Source of the DNA: Acidimicrobiia bacterium
GTDB lineage: Bacteria; Actinomycetota; Acidimicrobiia; Spongiisociales; UBA5794
Direction: 5' to 3'
Assembly (NCBI GenBank): GCA_030065575.1
Contig: JASJDZ010000012.1
Span: forward strand, 1 to 41,351
Length of the DNA stretch: 41,351 nucleotides
A program made the translations under genes and the position numbers. The notes under the pieces are model-generated. The model worked only from the letters and a program-made list of their open reading frames with translations, was not told the DNA's origin and searched no databases. This document shows, piece after piece, positions 31,276 through 40,061 of this stretch; position 1 is the first letter of the stretch, and the number at the start of each line of letters is the position of its first letter.

Positions 31276-33573
31276 CTAGCTAAGGGCTAGCTCGAGGACC
31301 TCCCCGATATCGCCGGGCGTGTGGAACGTCATCTCGTCGCGCACCGACTCAGGGACATCGTCCAGGTCGTCCGCATTACGAGCCGGAAGGATGATCTCCC
31401 GTAGCCCGGCGCGGTGTGCCGCAAGCACCTTCTGCTTGACGCCTCCAATCGGCAGAACCTTGCCCTGGAGGGTCACCTCGCCGGTCATGCCGACTTCGGC
31501 CTTCACGTTCCTGTCCGTCAACAGGCTGACGAGGGCGGTCGTCATGGTGACGCCGGCAGAGGGACCATCCTTGGGGATGGCGCCGGCCGGGACGTGAAGG
31601 TGGATGCGACCTTCCAGATCGCGTGGATCAATGCCCAGCGCACCGGCATTGCGGCGCACATACGACACTGCGATCTGAGCAGACTCCTTCATCACATCGC
31701 CGAGCTGGCCGGTGAGGGTGAGCCCTGGCTCCCCCTGGATGGTGCTGGCTTCCACGAAGAGCACGTCGCCTCCGGCCCCGGTCACGGCAAGGCCGGTGGC
31801 AACGCCGGGGACTGCAGTCCGGTCGTCCACCTCGTTGTGATGAACGGTGGGACGGCCGAGTAGCTCACGAAGATCGTCCTCATGGACTGCGACCGGGGTC
31901 TCGGCATCGCCGGTGGCGATCTTCGTTGCGACCTTGCGGACGAGTTTGTCGAGCTGGCGCTCGAGGTTGCGAACGCCCGCCTCGCGGGTGTAGTCGTCGA
32001 CCACGGCGGGGACGGTTTCCGGCTTGAGCGCTACCTCATCGTGGGTCAACCCACTCCGGTCGATAACTCTCGGGAGTAGATGCGACTGAGCAATCTCGGT
32101 CTTCTCATCGAGGGTGTAGCCATCGAGCCTGATCACCTCGGTGCGGTCGAGCAGCGGTGCCGGGATGGTCTCCAGCACATTCGACGTTGCGATGAACATG
32201 ACGTCCGAGAGGTCGAGGTCGTACTCGAGGTAGTTGTCCCGGAACGTGTGATTCTGCTCCGGGTCTAGCACCTCGAGCAGCGCAGACGACGGGTCGCCGC
32301 GCCAGTCACCACCGACCTTGTCCATCTCATCGAGGAGGAACACTGGGTTCATCGAGCCGGCTTCGATGATCGCTCGGGCGATCCGGCCGGGCCGGGCCCC
32401 GACGTACGTACGCCGATGGCCGCGGATCTCCGCCTCGTCACGCAGCCCGCCGAGAGCGACGCGCACGAACTTGCGTCCGAGCGACCTCGCCACGGACTCG
32501 CCGAGTGAGGTCTTGCCAACCCCAGGAGGCCCGACGAGCAGGAGAATGGTCCCCGAGCCCTTGGCTGTGTCGAGACTGCGTTCCGTCCGCAGCTTGCGCA
32601 CCGCAAGATGCTCGACGATGCGCTCCTTGACATCGTTGAGGCCGGTGTGATCGGCGTCGAGCACCGTACGCGCGTCGGCCAGGTCGAGGTTGTCCTCGGT
32701 CTGCTCGCCCCACGGCAGCTCGAACGTCGTGTCGAGCCAGGTGCGGATCCAGGAGTGCTCCGGGCTCTGCTCGCTGAGACGCTCGAGGCGATCGAGCTCG
32801 CGGGTGACTGCTTCGACAACGACGTCGGGGATGTTGCCTTCTTCGAGTCGCTGCCGGTACTCATCGACCACCGAGCTCTCGTCCTCGCCCAGCTCCTTGC
32901 GGATGGCGTTCATCTGCTGGCGGAGCACGAACTCCCGTTGGTTCTTCTCGATGCTCTCAGCGGCATCGTCCCGGACACGCTGGCGAATGGTCAACCCGGC
33001 GAGAACCTCGTTCATCCAACGGAGGGCCAGGTCCAGGCGGTCGTCCACGTCGATGGTCTCGAGGAGTTGGGCCTTGCGGACGAGTTCGAGGTCGGGTGAG
33101 TAGACCAGGAGGTCGGCAAGCTGGCCAGGATCGTCGGTGGAGAGAATGCGGTCGGCGCTGCCACCAATCCCGCGGTGCTCGAGGATCTCTTCCAGAATGG
33201 CCCGGAGCTCGGCAGCCCTCTTCTTGGTGGTCTCGGAGTATTCGAGCCTCTCCGGAACAGGTTCGACCTGAACCCAGAGCACCTCGTCACTACCTTCAGA
33301 TCCAGCTCCGATCCGGGCGCGCTGCAAGCCGCTGATTATTGCGGAGGTGCCGCCACGATCCGAGACTTCTTGAATCTCGGCGATCGTGCCCACCGGTGAG
33401 TAATCGCCTTCGATCACGGGTATGAGCACCAGGCGCCCGCCGGTCGATTCGGCCGCCGCCAGCGCCTTGGCTGCGGTGTCGGACTCGATGGAGACGGTGA
33501 TGACCATTTGAGGAAAGACGATGCCGCTGCGAAGCGGGAGCACCGGAAGGCTGGTGGTCGTGAGGTCTGACAT
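31276..33573 (-). CDS. lon: ATP-dependent Lon protease
   Basis: Lon is the cytosolic AAA+ serine protease for misfolded and regulatory proteins. The 765-residue protein has the N-terminal substrate domain (about 8-195), a coiled helical region, the AAA+ domain (Walker A GPPGVGKTS, Walker B VFLLDEMDKV, LGGLRDEAEIRGHRRTY) and the protease domain with the Ser672-Lys715 dyad (PKDGPSAGVTM, PIGGVKQKVL). The ATG at 33573 follows AGAAGGAGAAACC. The leader contains a 10-bp inverted repeat, and a second inverted repeat lies near the likely promoter. It is a single gene; 48-bp palindromic repeats lie on both sides. Confidence 0.97.
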   Translation of the reverse strand: MSDLTTTSLPVLPLRSGIVFPQMVITVSIESDTAAKALAAAESTGGRLVLIPVIEGDYSPVGTIAEIQEVSDRGGTSAIISGLQRARIGAGSEGSDEVLWVQVEPVPERLEYSETTKKRAAELRAILEEILEHRGIGGSADRILSTDDPGQLADLLVYSPDLELVRKAQLLETIDVDDRLDLALRWMNEVLAGLTIRQRVRDDAAESIEKNQREFVLRQQMNAIRKELGEDESSVVDEYRQRLEEGNIPDVVVEAVTRELDRLERLSEQSPEHSWIRTWLDTTFELPWGEQTEDNLDLADARTVLDADHTGLNDVKERIVEHLAVRKLRTERSLDTAKGSGTILLLVGPPGVGKTSLGESVARSLGRKFVRVALGGLRDEAEIRGHRRTYVGARPGRIARAIIEAGSMNPVFLLDEMDKVGGDWRGDPSSALLEVLDPEQNHTFRDNYLEYDLDLSDVMFIATSNVLETIPAPLLDRTEVIRLDGYTLDEKTEIAQSHLLPRVIDRSGLTHDEVALKPETVPAVVDDYTREAGVRNLERQLDKLVRKVATKIATGDAETPVAVHEDDLRELLGRPTVHHNEVDDRTAVPGVATGLAVTGAGGDVLFVEASTIQGEPGLTLTGQLGDVMKESAQIAVSYVRRNAGALGIDPRDLEGRIHLHVPAGAIPKDGPSAGVTMTTALVSLLTDRNVKAEVGMTGEVTLQGKVLPIGGVKQKVLAAHRAGLREIILPARNADDLDDVPESVRDEMTFHTPGDIGEVLELALS

Positions 33574-33590
33574 GGTTTCTCCTTCTGAGG

Positions 33591-33619
33591 CGATCAGGCG
33601 TTGGCACCTCGCCTGATCG
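33591..33619. promoter_or_regulatory. 10-bp inverted repeat in the lon leader
   Basis: CGATCAGGCG, 9 bases, CGCCTGATCG, centred about 30 bp before the lon ATG. It could be an operator or a leader hairpin; it matches neither CIRCE nor the HspR HAIR motif. Confidence 0.5.
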
Positions 33620-33634
33620 ACTACACAAAATCTA

Positions 33635-33653
33635 AATATGGGGCGCTCATATT
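33635..33653. promoter_or_regulatory. AATATG-N7-CATATT inverted repeat upstream of lon
   Basis: A 6-bp palindromic pair with a 7-base spacer in the short AT-rich stretch (33622-33665) where the lon promoter should lie. Confidence 0.4.
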
Positions 33654-33720
33654 ATCGGCATATCACGGTAGAGATGACGAGACCGGCGAGACAGGCCGCA
33701 TTGACGCGCTCGCCCTACCC

Positions 33721-33768
33721 GTTCTGGTGTGTATCCGTTTCCAATGCGGTACCCGGATGCGCTAAGAC
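33721..33768. repeat. 48-bp palindromic repeat, copy 3 (degenerate)
   Basis: GTTCTGGTGTGTATCCG...CGGATGCGCTAAGAC: the same length and spacing as the other copies, with many substitutions. The stretch 33666-33927 between lon and the pilus genes holds only these repeats; I see no gene in it. Confidence 0.5.
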
Positions 33769-33792
33769 GCAGTGGAGGGACTCCCCCAATCC

Positions 33793-33840
33793 GTTTTGGC
33801 GTAGATCTGTTTCGTATGCGGTACACAGATACGCCAAAAC
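33793..33840. repeat. 48-bp palindromic repeat, copy 4
   Basis: GTTTTGGCGTAGATCTGT...ACAGATACGCCAAAAC. The arms pair almost perfectly; the inner sequence differs from copies 2 and 5, and compensating changes keep the pairing. Confidence 0.7.
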
Positions 33841-33862
33841 CGACGGGCGACGTCCCTACTCC

Positions 33863-33910
33863 GTTTTGGCGGACACCAGGCCCGTATATGGGCCTCAGAT
33901 ACGCCAAAAC
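33863..33910. repeat. 48-bp palindromic repeat, copy 5 (best copy)
   Basis: Perfect 9-bp ends (GTTTTGGCG and CGCCAAAAC) enclose an inner palindrome GGCCC-GTATAT-GGGCC, so the whole unit can fold as a long hairpin. Confidence 0.75.
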
Positions 33911-33927
33911 CAGACAAGCGGGGTCGC

Positions 33928-34374
33928 TCAGGGAGCCCCGAACTGGCGGTAGTCGTCGACCCGTTCTGTGGCGGAACGCGAAAGGCCGGTCGTCCCGCCG
34001 ATCTCACCGAGACCAGGCAGTACAACCGGCGGAACACGAAGGGTCACCGTGACGGTGACTGTCTCCCCTCGTGCGAGCACGCCATCGATGACAAGCTGCT
34101 CGACGTCACCGACATCCATCCCCCGATTCGCAACGATCGTGGCAACGACCGACTCAGCGGCGGCAACGCCTTCATCTGCAGAATCGGCCAGGACATATCT
34201 TCGCGCCGCCTCCTGTGCCGCCAGATCGGCAGTGGATACCGCATCAACCCAGCGCGGCACCTGGGCAATGCCGGCCAGCAGCGGCAGCAAGATCAGGCCG
34301 AGCACGAGAATCATCTCGACTGCGGCGTAGGCCGCTCCGTTCTCATCCCGAAGCAGCCGAGCTAGGGCATTCAC
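33928..34374 (-). CDS. TadE-like pseudopilin
   Basis: A 148-residue protein with the TadE layout: a short basic N-terminus, ENGAAYAAVEMILVLGLILLPLLAGI as the processing-site/TM region (about 12-37) and an extracytoplasmic alpha/beta remainder. TadE-like proteins are minor pseudopilins of Tad/Flp pili. The start is a GTG at 34374 that overlaps the stop of the preceding gene by 4 bp. It is the last gene of the pilus operon. Confidence 0.75.
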   Translation of the reverse strand: MNALARLLRDENGAAYAAVEMILVLGLILLPLLAGIAQVPRWVDAVSTADLAAQEAARRYVLADSADEGVAAAESVVATIVANRGMDVGDVEQLVIDGVLARGETVTVTVTLRVPPVVLPGLGEIGGTTGLSRSATERVDDYRQFGAP

Positions 34375-34763
34375 TCGCCCGTCTCCTGCACGGCGCGAGC
34401 CTGCATCTGAAATGACCAGCTGGGGATCCCGGGGAGCGGGCTATCGAGAGTGACATCGGCGACCGCGATCAGTTCGTCACCGACTCTCAGGCAGTTGATC
34501 GTCACCCCGTCACTCAGCGGGCCCGGCATCAGACCGTGGAGCGCTTCCCGACTGCGCTGCAAACACGCTGCTTCGCCGGCGGCTACCCGAGACCCGGCAC
34601 GCACTCCCTCATCTATCGCGGCACGCGTGGCCCCTTGGCCGTAGAGGTAGAGGAGCAGATTGATGACGGCCATGGCCACAATCAAGGTGAAGGCGACGGC
34701 GAGCATTATCCCGACCGAGGTCAGGCCACGCTGCTCTCGTATCCACCGAGGTGCCACGGGCAT
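34371..34763 (-). CDS. second TadE/F-like pseudopilin
   Basis: A 130-residue protein with one N-terminal membrane helix (about 12-42, LTSVGIMLAVAFTLIVAMAV) preceded by RWIREQRG, and a soluble part with two Cys that may form a disulfide. The position between the pilin and the TadE gene and the type-IV-pilin-like N-terminus suggest a minor pseudopilin. The start is the ATG at 34763, 5 bp after the pilin stop. Confidence 0.65.
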   Translation of the reverse strand: MPVAPRWIREQRGLTSVGIMLAVAFTLIVAMAVINLLLYLYGQGATRAAIDEGVRAGSRVAAGEAACLQRSREALHGLMPGPLSDGVTINCLRVGDELIAVADVTLDSPLPGIPSWSFQMQARAVQETGE

Positions 34764-34768
34764 CGAGC

Positions 34769-34960
34769 TCAGATTCCGATCTGCGCCCTCACCCAGTTGA
34801 TCACATCGACGCCGAGGGCTTGCATCATCGCCCCTAGCGCCATGACGGCAATAACCGTGACGACGATCCAGGCGAAGATCTGCGCGCTCTCCACGGCCCC
34901 GGCCTCGTCGCCGCGCAGGCGACAGATCGCTTGTCGCAGATAGACGTCCATCATGTTCAC
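34769..34960 (-). CDS. Flp-type major pilin
   Basis: A 63-residue protein with the Flp pattern: a short N-terminus with DEAGAVESAQ as a prepilin-peptidase-like site, then one long hydrophobic helix (IFAWIVVTVIAVMALGAMM) and a short tail. In canonical Flp pilins the site reads G-x4-E-Y; here Tyr is missing and the Glu spacing is shorter, so the cleavage position is uncertain. The GTG at 34960 or the ATGs two and three codons on can serve as start; GGAGGAGAG precedes them. Confidence 0.7.
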   Translation of the reverse strand: MNMMDVYLRQAICRLRGDEAGAVESAQIFAWIVVTVIAVMALGAMMQALGVDVINWVRAQIGI

Positions 34961-34977
34961 TCTCTCCTCCGTTTCAA

Positions 34978-35937
34978 TCAGGTACCGCCGAAGATGATCT
35001 GTGGAATTGGGCCGCCGATGAAGAGCAGAACGATCGGAGCAAGTACCACCACGATCGGAATGACCATCAGCAACCTCCGCTTCGAAGCTTCTCGTTGCAG
35101 CTCCTCGCGTCGTGCGGCCCGCAGATCACGACTCAGGTCGAGCAGTGCATCACCGAGGTCGGCACCGCGTTCCTGAGCGGTGGCCAGCACCAGGTAGGTA
35201 CGCGCAGCCTCAGGTTCGGCGGTCAGCACTGCCGCTCGCTCCAGGGAGTCGGACAGGGGTACACCGGTTTCGTGCAGACGAAGGACCTCGGCGAGCTCAT
35301 CGACGAGTGCCCCATTCCCCCGAATCACGACGTGGCGAATGGCGTCGACCACACCTCCGCCGACTCGGGTCCGCAGGGCTATCAGCTGGTTGATGGTGTA
35401 GAGCTCCCCGCGGATGCGTTCGCATCGAGCCTGTACTGCCTTTGCTATGCGGGCCCGGGCATCGAGCACTCCGTACATGAACCCGAGCACGGCGAACACC
35501 ACCATGTACAGCGGTCCCGAGATGAGAAGCCCGAGAGCCCCCAGGCCACCTCCGATGGCAACCGATCGAAGAAAGGACCGAACCCTGTACTCCTGCACGC
35601 GGGCCGCCTCGGGCAGATGGGGGTAGATACCGGCTTGACGGAGCAAGAGCGCAAGCCGATCGGCCGACGATGTGGCTATGAGACGGCCGAATCCGTCGAT
35701 GACTCGCTCGAAAATCGGCCCGAACAGCCGCTTCATCGTTTCGTCACCGAACGTTGGGCCGGCGAGCGCGGCACCGCCAACATCGGCAGGACGGGTGAGC
35801 CGAACTCTGGCCACCGTCGTGTAGGGCCGAAGCCGTCCAGCCAGGCTGCGGTAGGGACGGACGGCGAACCACGACACTGCTGCCGCCAGGGTCATCGAGG
35901 CCGTCACAGCGGATAGTTCCACCAGAGACAGCCTCAT
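34978..35937 (-). CDS. tadC: Tad pilus platform protein TadC
   Basis: A 319-residue inner-membrane platform protein with the T2SSF/GspF-type fold. It has an N-terminal TM, a central pair (about 130-170), a cytoplasmic helical domain (RCERIRGELYTINQLIALRTRVGGGVVDAIRHV) and a C-terminal TM (LMVIPIVVVLAPIVLLFIGG). With TadB it couples the TadA ATPase to pilin assembly. The ATG at 35937 overlaps the tadB stop by 4 bp; a longer open frame upstream lies within tadB and is not the start. Confidence 0.85.
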   Translation of the reverse strand: MRLSLVELSAVTASMTLAAAVSWFAVRPYRSLAGRLRPYTTVARVRLTRPADVGGAALAGPTFGDETMKRLFGPIFERVIDGFGRLIATSSADRLALLLRQAGIYPHLPEAARVQEYRVRSFLRSVAIGGGLGALGLLISGPLYMVVFAVLGFMYGVLDARARIAKAVQARCERIRGELYTINQLIALRTRVGGGVVDAIRHVVIRGNGALVDELAEVLRLHETGVPLSDSLERAAVLTAEPEAARTYLVLATAQERGADLGDALLDLSRDLRAARREELQREASKRRLLMVIPIVVVLAPIVLLFIGGPIPQIIFGGT

Positions 35938-36830
35938 CGTGCCCGCCCCGATCCGGATGACGATCCTGCACCAAACACCCGTATCTCCGCCGGAGGTCGC
36001 GAGAGGACCCGCATCAGGACCCAACCGAATCCCGCCCATACCCCGGCCACGAGGACGACAAAGCGGCCGGTGCTCGTTCGATAGAAGTCCCGATAGGTGG
36101 GAGGCACAGTCGCCAGGAACAAGAGGATCAGCCAGGGGGCGAGAGCGACAACCAGGCCCTCGAGTCGCTGTTCAAATCCCGCAGTCCTGATCTGCTCCGC
36201 CGTCAACTCGTCGGCGCTCATCGCCTCGATGAGATCTCGCAAAACCAGCTGCAGATTGTTGCCGCCGAACTGGTTGGCCAGGATCAGCACCTCGATGACC
36301 TTGTCCGAGGAGGGATCGGACAACTCCTCCTTCACGATCTCGAGTGCCGGCACAACTCCGAACATCCTGGCCTGTGCCGGGAATCGCTCGAAAGCGTCCC
36401 GAAGGGCCTCTGGCCCCCGGCTCGCCAGCGCCTCGATTGCAACCAGCAGCGTCGCTCCGGAGTTCACATGGGCCAAGATCTCCCGCAGCCCATCTGGCCA
36501 CGCCTTCTGGACCGCAGCCATTCGTCGGGTGCGGTGTCGCGAGAAGTAGGCGTATGGGACAAACGCAACAGCTATGGCGGGGATGAGTGCGACCCACCAT
36601 GTCCCTGCGATCACCCATAGGGCTGCGAAGCCGAGCAAACCCGCTACGACCGACCCGGCCACGAACTGACGCGGGCTGAGATCGGATCCTGCCTGGATCA
36701 GCCACAGTTGCTGTTTCGCCACCCGTGATCGGGACCGACGTGGCGTTCCCAGAGCCGGAGCGTTGCCGGTAGCGAAGCCGACCGCCAGATAGACGGCAGT
36801 GGCGGTGAGTAGCGCAGCGAGCAACCTCAT
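35934..36830 (-). CDS. tadB: Tad pilus platform protein TadB
   Basis: A 298-residue partner of TadC with the same GspF-type organisation: an N-terminal TM, two TMs around 57-95 and a C-terminal pair (ALAPWLILLFLATVPP, FVVLVAGVWAGFGWVLM). The cytoplasmic helices in between include KAWPDGLREILAHVNSGATLLVAIEAL. The ATG at 36830 overlaps the tadA stop by 4 bp. Confidence 0.85.
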   Translation of the reverse strand: MRLLAALLTATAVYLAVGFATGNAPALGTPRRSRSRVAKQQLWLIQAGSDLSPRQFVAGSVVAGLLGFAALWVIAGTWWVALIPAIAVAFVPYAYFSRHRTRRMAAVQKAWPDGLREILAHVNSGATLLVAIEALASRGPEALRDAFERFPAQARMFGVVPALEIVKEELSDPSSDKVIEVLILANQFGGNNLQLVLRDLIEAMSADELTAEQIRTAGFEQRLEGLVVALAPWLILLFLATVPPTYRDFYRTSTGRFVVLVAGVWAGFGWVLMRVLSRPPAEIRVFGAGSSSGSGRAR

Positions 36831-38125
36831 AGCTCGGGGCTCCAGGCACCGTTGAGGATCCCGTGCAGACTGGCTCGTGATGGCAAGGCACGATCGATCC
36901 GGTCACTGATATCGGGTTGCGGATACGCTCCGGTCCAGCGGATGGGCTCACCCAGATTCGATCTCACGAAGATTGGCTCCGTCGTGAAGTCTCCCGAGGT
37001 CAACGACGGCGTCACGGCAAGTATCTCGCAGACTTGCCGTCGGATCCCGTGGTCCGAGTCCTCCTGGCGACGCATGTCACGATCCAGGTGAACGACGAAG
37101 TCGATCGAGTTGGCGAAGACCCGCCGAACGACCTGCTCGGTGACGTTCTCTCCCGCCATGATCGCTGCGTTGACGATGGCGGCCAGTGCGTCGCGGGCTG
37201 AGTTGGCGTGGACGGTGCATGCGAACCCGCACCCGGCGTTGACTGCTCTCGTCAACTCAAAGGCCTCAGCACCGCGGACCTCGCCGACACAAAGGAGGTC
37301 GACCCGCTGCGCCAGGCTGACCTTGACCAGATCACGGAGGGTGAACCGTCGCTCTCCTTGCAGACTCACCGGCGAGGCTTCGTAGTAGCTCGAGTGCGGC
37401 GGGAGTGGGATATGCAGCTCGCGCACCTCCTCGACGATCCGAATGCACTGATCACTGGGCACCGCACGCAGCCACGCGCTCATCAGGGTCGTCTTCCCGG
37501 CGCCGGTCGCTCCTGAATACAGAATCGAGGTGTTCGCCTGTGCGGTTGCCCAAAGGAAGGCAGCAGCAGCAGGGCTCAGTGAATCCAGCGCAACCATGGA
37601 TCCGAGGGTTTCTTCGGCCACCGTGTACTTGCGCAAGGTTGCAGAGAGTCGGGACGACACCGGGGGCACAACCGCGGTCAAGCGCGCAGTGCCGTTGAGC
37701 ACATGCGCTTGCTCGATGGCGTTGCCGCGATCGAGCCGGCGATTCGTTCCGGCGAGAAGCCTGTCGATGACATGGCGCAGCTCGGCCTCGGTGGTTGAGA
37801 CGACATGCGCACGCAGCCGTCCCGAGTCGTCGATGTACGAGATCCGCGGCCCTTCGATGAAGATCTCTTCGACATGGGGGGCCGCGAGGAGTTCCGTGAG
37901 CGGGCCGAAACCGGCGACCGCTTGCCAGATGCGCTGTTCCATGTCGTCTGGGTCGCGCAGCGGTTCGTTGATCCCGCGATGGGAGGTGGCCTGGTACTCG
38001 CCGACTACCTCGGTGATAGTCGCACGAACCTGCTCCGGATGTGCCTCGGCGTCGAGCTTGCGATCTTCGATACGTTCCGCAGCCCGCTCGCGCAGGCTCT
38101 CATATGCACTCACGCGAGTTGTCAT
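36827..38125 (-). CDS. tadA: Tad pilus assembly ATPase TadA/CpaF
   Basis: The hexameric secretion ATPase that powers Flp pilus assembly, 432 residues. It has the N-terminal CpaF domain (GFGPLTELLAAPHVEEIFI), Walker A GATGAGKTT (205-213), the Asp box with IRIVEEVRELHIP, Walker B VDLLCVGEVRGAEAF and the His box CTVHANSARDALA. The length and motifs are complete, so it should be active. The start overlaps the tadZ-like stop by 4 bp. Confidence 0.95.
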   Translation of the reverse strand: MTTRVSAYESLRERAAERIEDRKLDAEAHPEQVRATITEVVGEYQATSHRGINEPLRDPDDMEQRIWQAVAGFGPLTELLAAPHVEEIFIEGPRISYIDDSGRLRAHVVSTTEAELRHVIDRLLAGTNRRLDRGNAIEQAHVLNGTARLTAVVPPVSSRLSATLRKYTVAEETLGSMVALDSLSPAAAAFLWATAQANTSILYSGATGAGKTTLMSAWLRAVPSDQCIRIVEEVRELHIPLPPHSSYYEASPVSLQGERRFTLRDLVKVSLAQRVDLLCVGEVRGAEAFELTRAVNAGCGFACTVHANSARDALAAIVNAAIMAGENVTEQVVRRVFANSIDFVVHLDRDMRRQEDSDHGIRRQVCEILAVTPSLTSGDFTTEPIFVRSNLGEPIRWTGAYPQPDISDRIDRALPSRASLHGILNGAWSPEL

Positions 38126-39348
38126 CGCCCCGCCTCCGCCGCTACCCGGCCGGCCACACGAACGGCAACCGGCTCCAGTGCCCGCAGGAGCCTGCTGATC
38201 GCCGGCACCTCACCCTGCCAGGCCGCCTTCCGCACCCGTTGATCCTCAGGGACGAACACGACAGAAGCAGAGCGGAACGTCCTACCGATCTCGTCGCGAA
38301 TCTCGCCCCGCTGGTAGAGGCTTCGACCGCAGTGATTCAAGACAACATGAATTGGCGCCGCGCTCAATGCTCTGGCGTCTCCAATCCAGCTGAGTAGGGC
38401 GGTCACACCCGTCGGCGAAGGGTCGCCGACTACTACCAGTTGATCCGCCTCGGCAACGAGTCGCCGCGCAATCTCGAACCTCCCGGATTGAGCACCAAAG
38501 GGAGCAAGGTCCTCCAGTTGCCGGTCCGCCTTGACCACAACGTTCTCATAGGCAGTTGCAAGCTCATTGACTAGGTCGACGGCGTCATCCGGGCCGCAGG
38601 TGTTCCACTCACGCGGGCTGGGCAAACCCGGTACGCATTGCAGACCGCTCTGATGAGTCAGGGCGACGTCACCAATTTCGCCTTCGTGACGCAGCGACTC
38701 GATACCGGTCAGGACATTGGGGGATAGCTCCAGGCCGAGCCGTTGAGCCAGAGTCGGCTCAACAGTGTCTAAGTCGACAACGACCGCTGGTCGCCGGGCC
38801 CGTCGAATAGCCGCGCCGAGCCCGACTGTGATCTCGGTTACCCCGCCGGCGCCGCTGACCACAATCACCGAGCGCCCGAGGTATCGCTCCCCGTCCGGCG
38901 CGACGCTCTCTGCTGCTGGATCGCCGGGCCTCTCTTCGTCCCCGACTATCTCGGCGAAGTCCCGATCAACGAGCCGCTGCTCGGCGACGTAGCGGATTCT
39001 CGCCATGAATTCCTTGACCGGAGCATCGGCGTCGATGACGCCGTCGGCACCCATGTCGGCCAGCTTCTGACGCCCGACCTCACCACGAGTCGCTTCATAG
39101 ACCCCGATGACGATGCGTCGCTTTGCCTTGACCCGGTCAATGAGCCGTTTGGTGAGGTAGGAGGTTGTGTCGTCGATGAGGAGGATGTCGTATTCGAGAT
39201 CTAAGGCCTCACGGGTAGACAAGACAGTGCCAACCACCCGGATCCCGGCGTGATCCTGCGCAAAGCTCATCAGCTCAGCCACCCAGGGTCGCTGCGATGA
39301 CCCGATCGCAACCGAGGGCTCGTGGCGTCGAGCCGATCGCGGGATCAT
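38122..39348 (-). CDS. TadZ/CpaE-like pilus localisation protein
   Basis: A 408-residue MinD-type protein with an N-terminal receiver-like domain (about 10-130; ILLIDDTTSYLTKRL, VIGVYEATRGEVGR) and a C-terminal MinD-like domain (about 155-390). The P-loop is degenerate: VSGAGGVTEIT replaces KGGVGKT, with no Lys. The following VVVDLDTVEPTLAQRLGLEL and VLTGIESL segments are typical of CpaE. TadZ proteins place the pilus machine at its site, and several have atypical P-loops, so scaffolding is more likely than ATP turnover. The start overlaps the cpaB-like stop by 4 bp. Confidence 0.85.
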   Translation of the reverse strand: MIPRSARRHEPSVAIGSSQRPWVAELMSFAQDHAGIRVVGTVLSTREALDLEYDILLIDDTTSYLTKRLIDRVKAKRRIVIGVYEATRGEVGRQKLADMGADGVIDADAPVKEFMARIRYVAEQRLVDRDFAEIVGDEERPGDPAAESVAPDGERYLGRSVIVVSGAGGVTEITVGLGAAIRRARRPAVVVDLDTVEPTLAQRLGLELSPNVLTGIESLRHEGEIGDVALTHQSGLQCVPGLPSPREWNTCGPDDAVDLVNELATAYENVVVKADRQLEDLAPFGAQSGRFEIARRLVAEADQLVVVGDPSPTGVTALLSWIGDARALSAAPIHVVLNHCGRSLYQRGEIRDEIGRTFRSASVVFVPEDQRVRKAAWQGEVPAISRLLRALEPVAVRVAGRVAAEAGR

Positions 39349-40061
39349 TCCGATGCTTCCTGCGGCGGGTCGGCCAGAGCCGAGACCTCGGAGATGGCAG
39401 GTGCTCCGGCTCCGGTGGATCGCACAAGGTGCACCTCTCCCGCATCCAGCGCCGCAGCGATGCGCAGCGCCTGGGTCGCATCGACGGCGACGGTGGGTGC
39501 GTAGACCGATCGGGCGCCGAGAGCATTGACATCGTTCGGCGGTACATCGAGCACCTCAATGGCGACGGCAACGTAGGTCGCCACCCCATCCGCAACCAAC
39601 ACGACATCGACCGAGTCACCACGCTCGATGTGGCCGGCAACGGCTCTGGTTTGATCGATGGGAACGCTCATCGCCCGAAGACCTGCGGGGTTCTGAACCA
39701 GGAGCAGGTCCGATTGGAGAACGGGGACTCCAGCGTCGATCGGCCGGGTTGTCATCATGCCGACGGTCATTGGTGCGTCATCGGCGCCAACAAACCGGGC
39801 TGTCACCAGGTCGTTTGCGGGAACAGTCGCTGTTTCGAGATGGTCGGTCGTGATGCGTGTGCCTGCTGCGATGTCCTCTCCAGCGACCACGATCTCGACC
39901 GTGTTGTCTTCGCCGCTCAGGACGGCAAGGTTGAGCACGAGGGCGAAGAGGGCGGCAAGAATCATGACGAGATGCCCGAGCCTCAGCCTGCTGAGCAGGC
40001 TTCGGCCTGGCGCTTCCTGTACCGGTGGAGCTGGATCCAGCCGGCGCTCGAGGTCATTCAC
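39345..40061 (-). CDS. CpaB/RcpC-like SAF-domain pilus protein
   Basis: A 238-residue protein with one N-terminal membrane segment (about 28-50, LVMILAALFALVLNLAVL) and an SAF domain (about 55-125; VAGEDIAAGTRITTDHLETATVP, then RPIDAGVPVLQSDL), followed by a CpaB-type region (AMSVPIDQTRAVAGHIERGDSVDVVLV). It is the first gene of the Tad operon. The start is a GTG at 40061 preceded by GGGGGA. No outer-membrane secretin gene (RcpA/CpaC) is present, as expected for a Gram-positive-type envelope. Confidence 0.85.
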   Translation of the reverse strand: MNDLERRLDPAPPVQEAPGRSLLSRLRLGHLVMILAALFALVLNLAVLSGEDNTVEIVVAGEDIAAGTRITTDHLETATVPANDLVTARFVGADDAPMTVGMMTTRPIDAGVPVLQSDLLLVQNPAGLRAMSVPIDQTRAVAGHIERGDSVDVVLVADGVATYVAVAIEVLDVPPNDVNALGARSVYAPTVAVDATQALRIAAALDAGEVHLVRSTGAGAPAISEVSALADPPQEASE

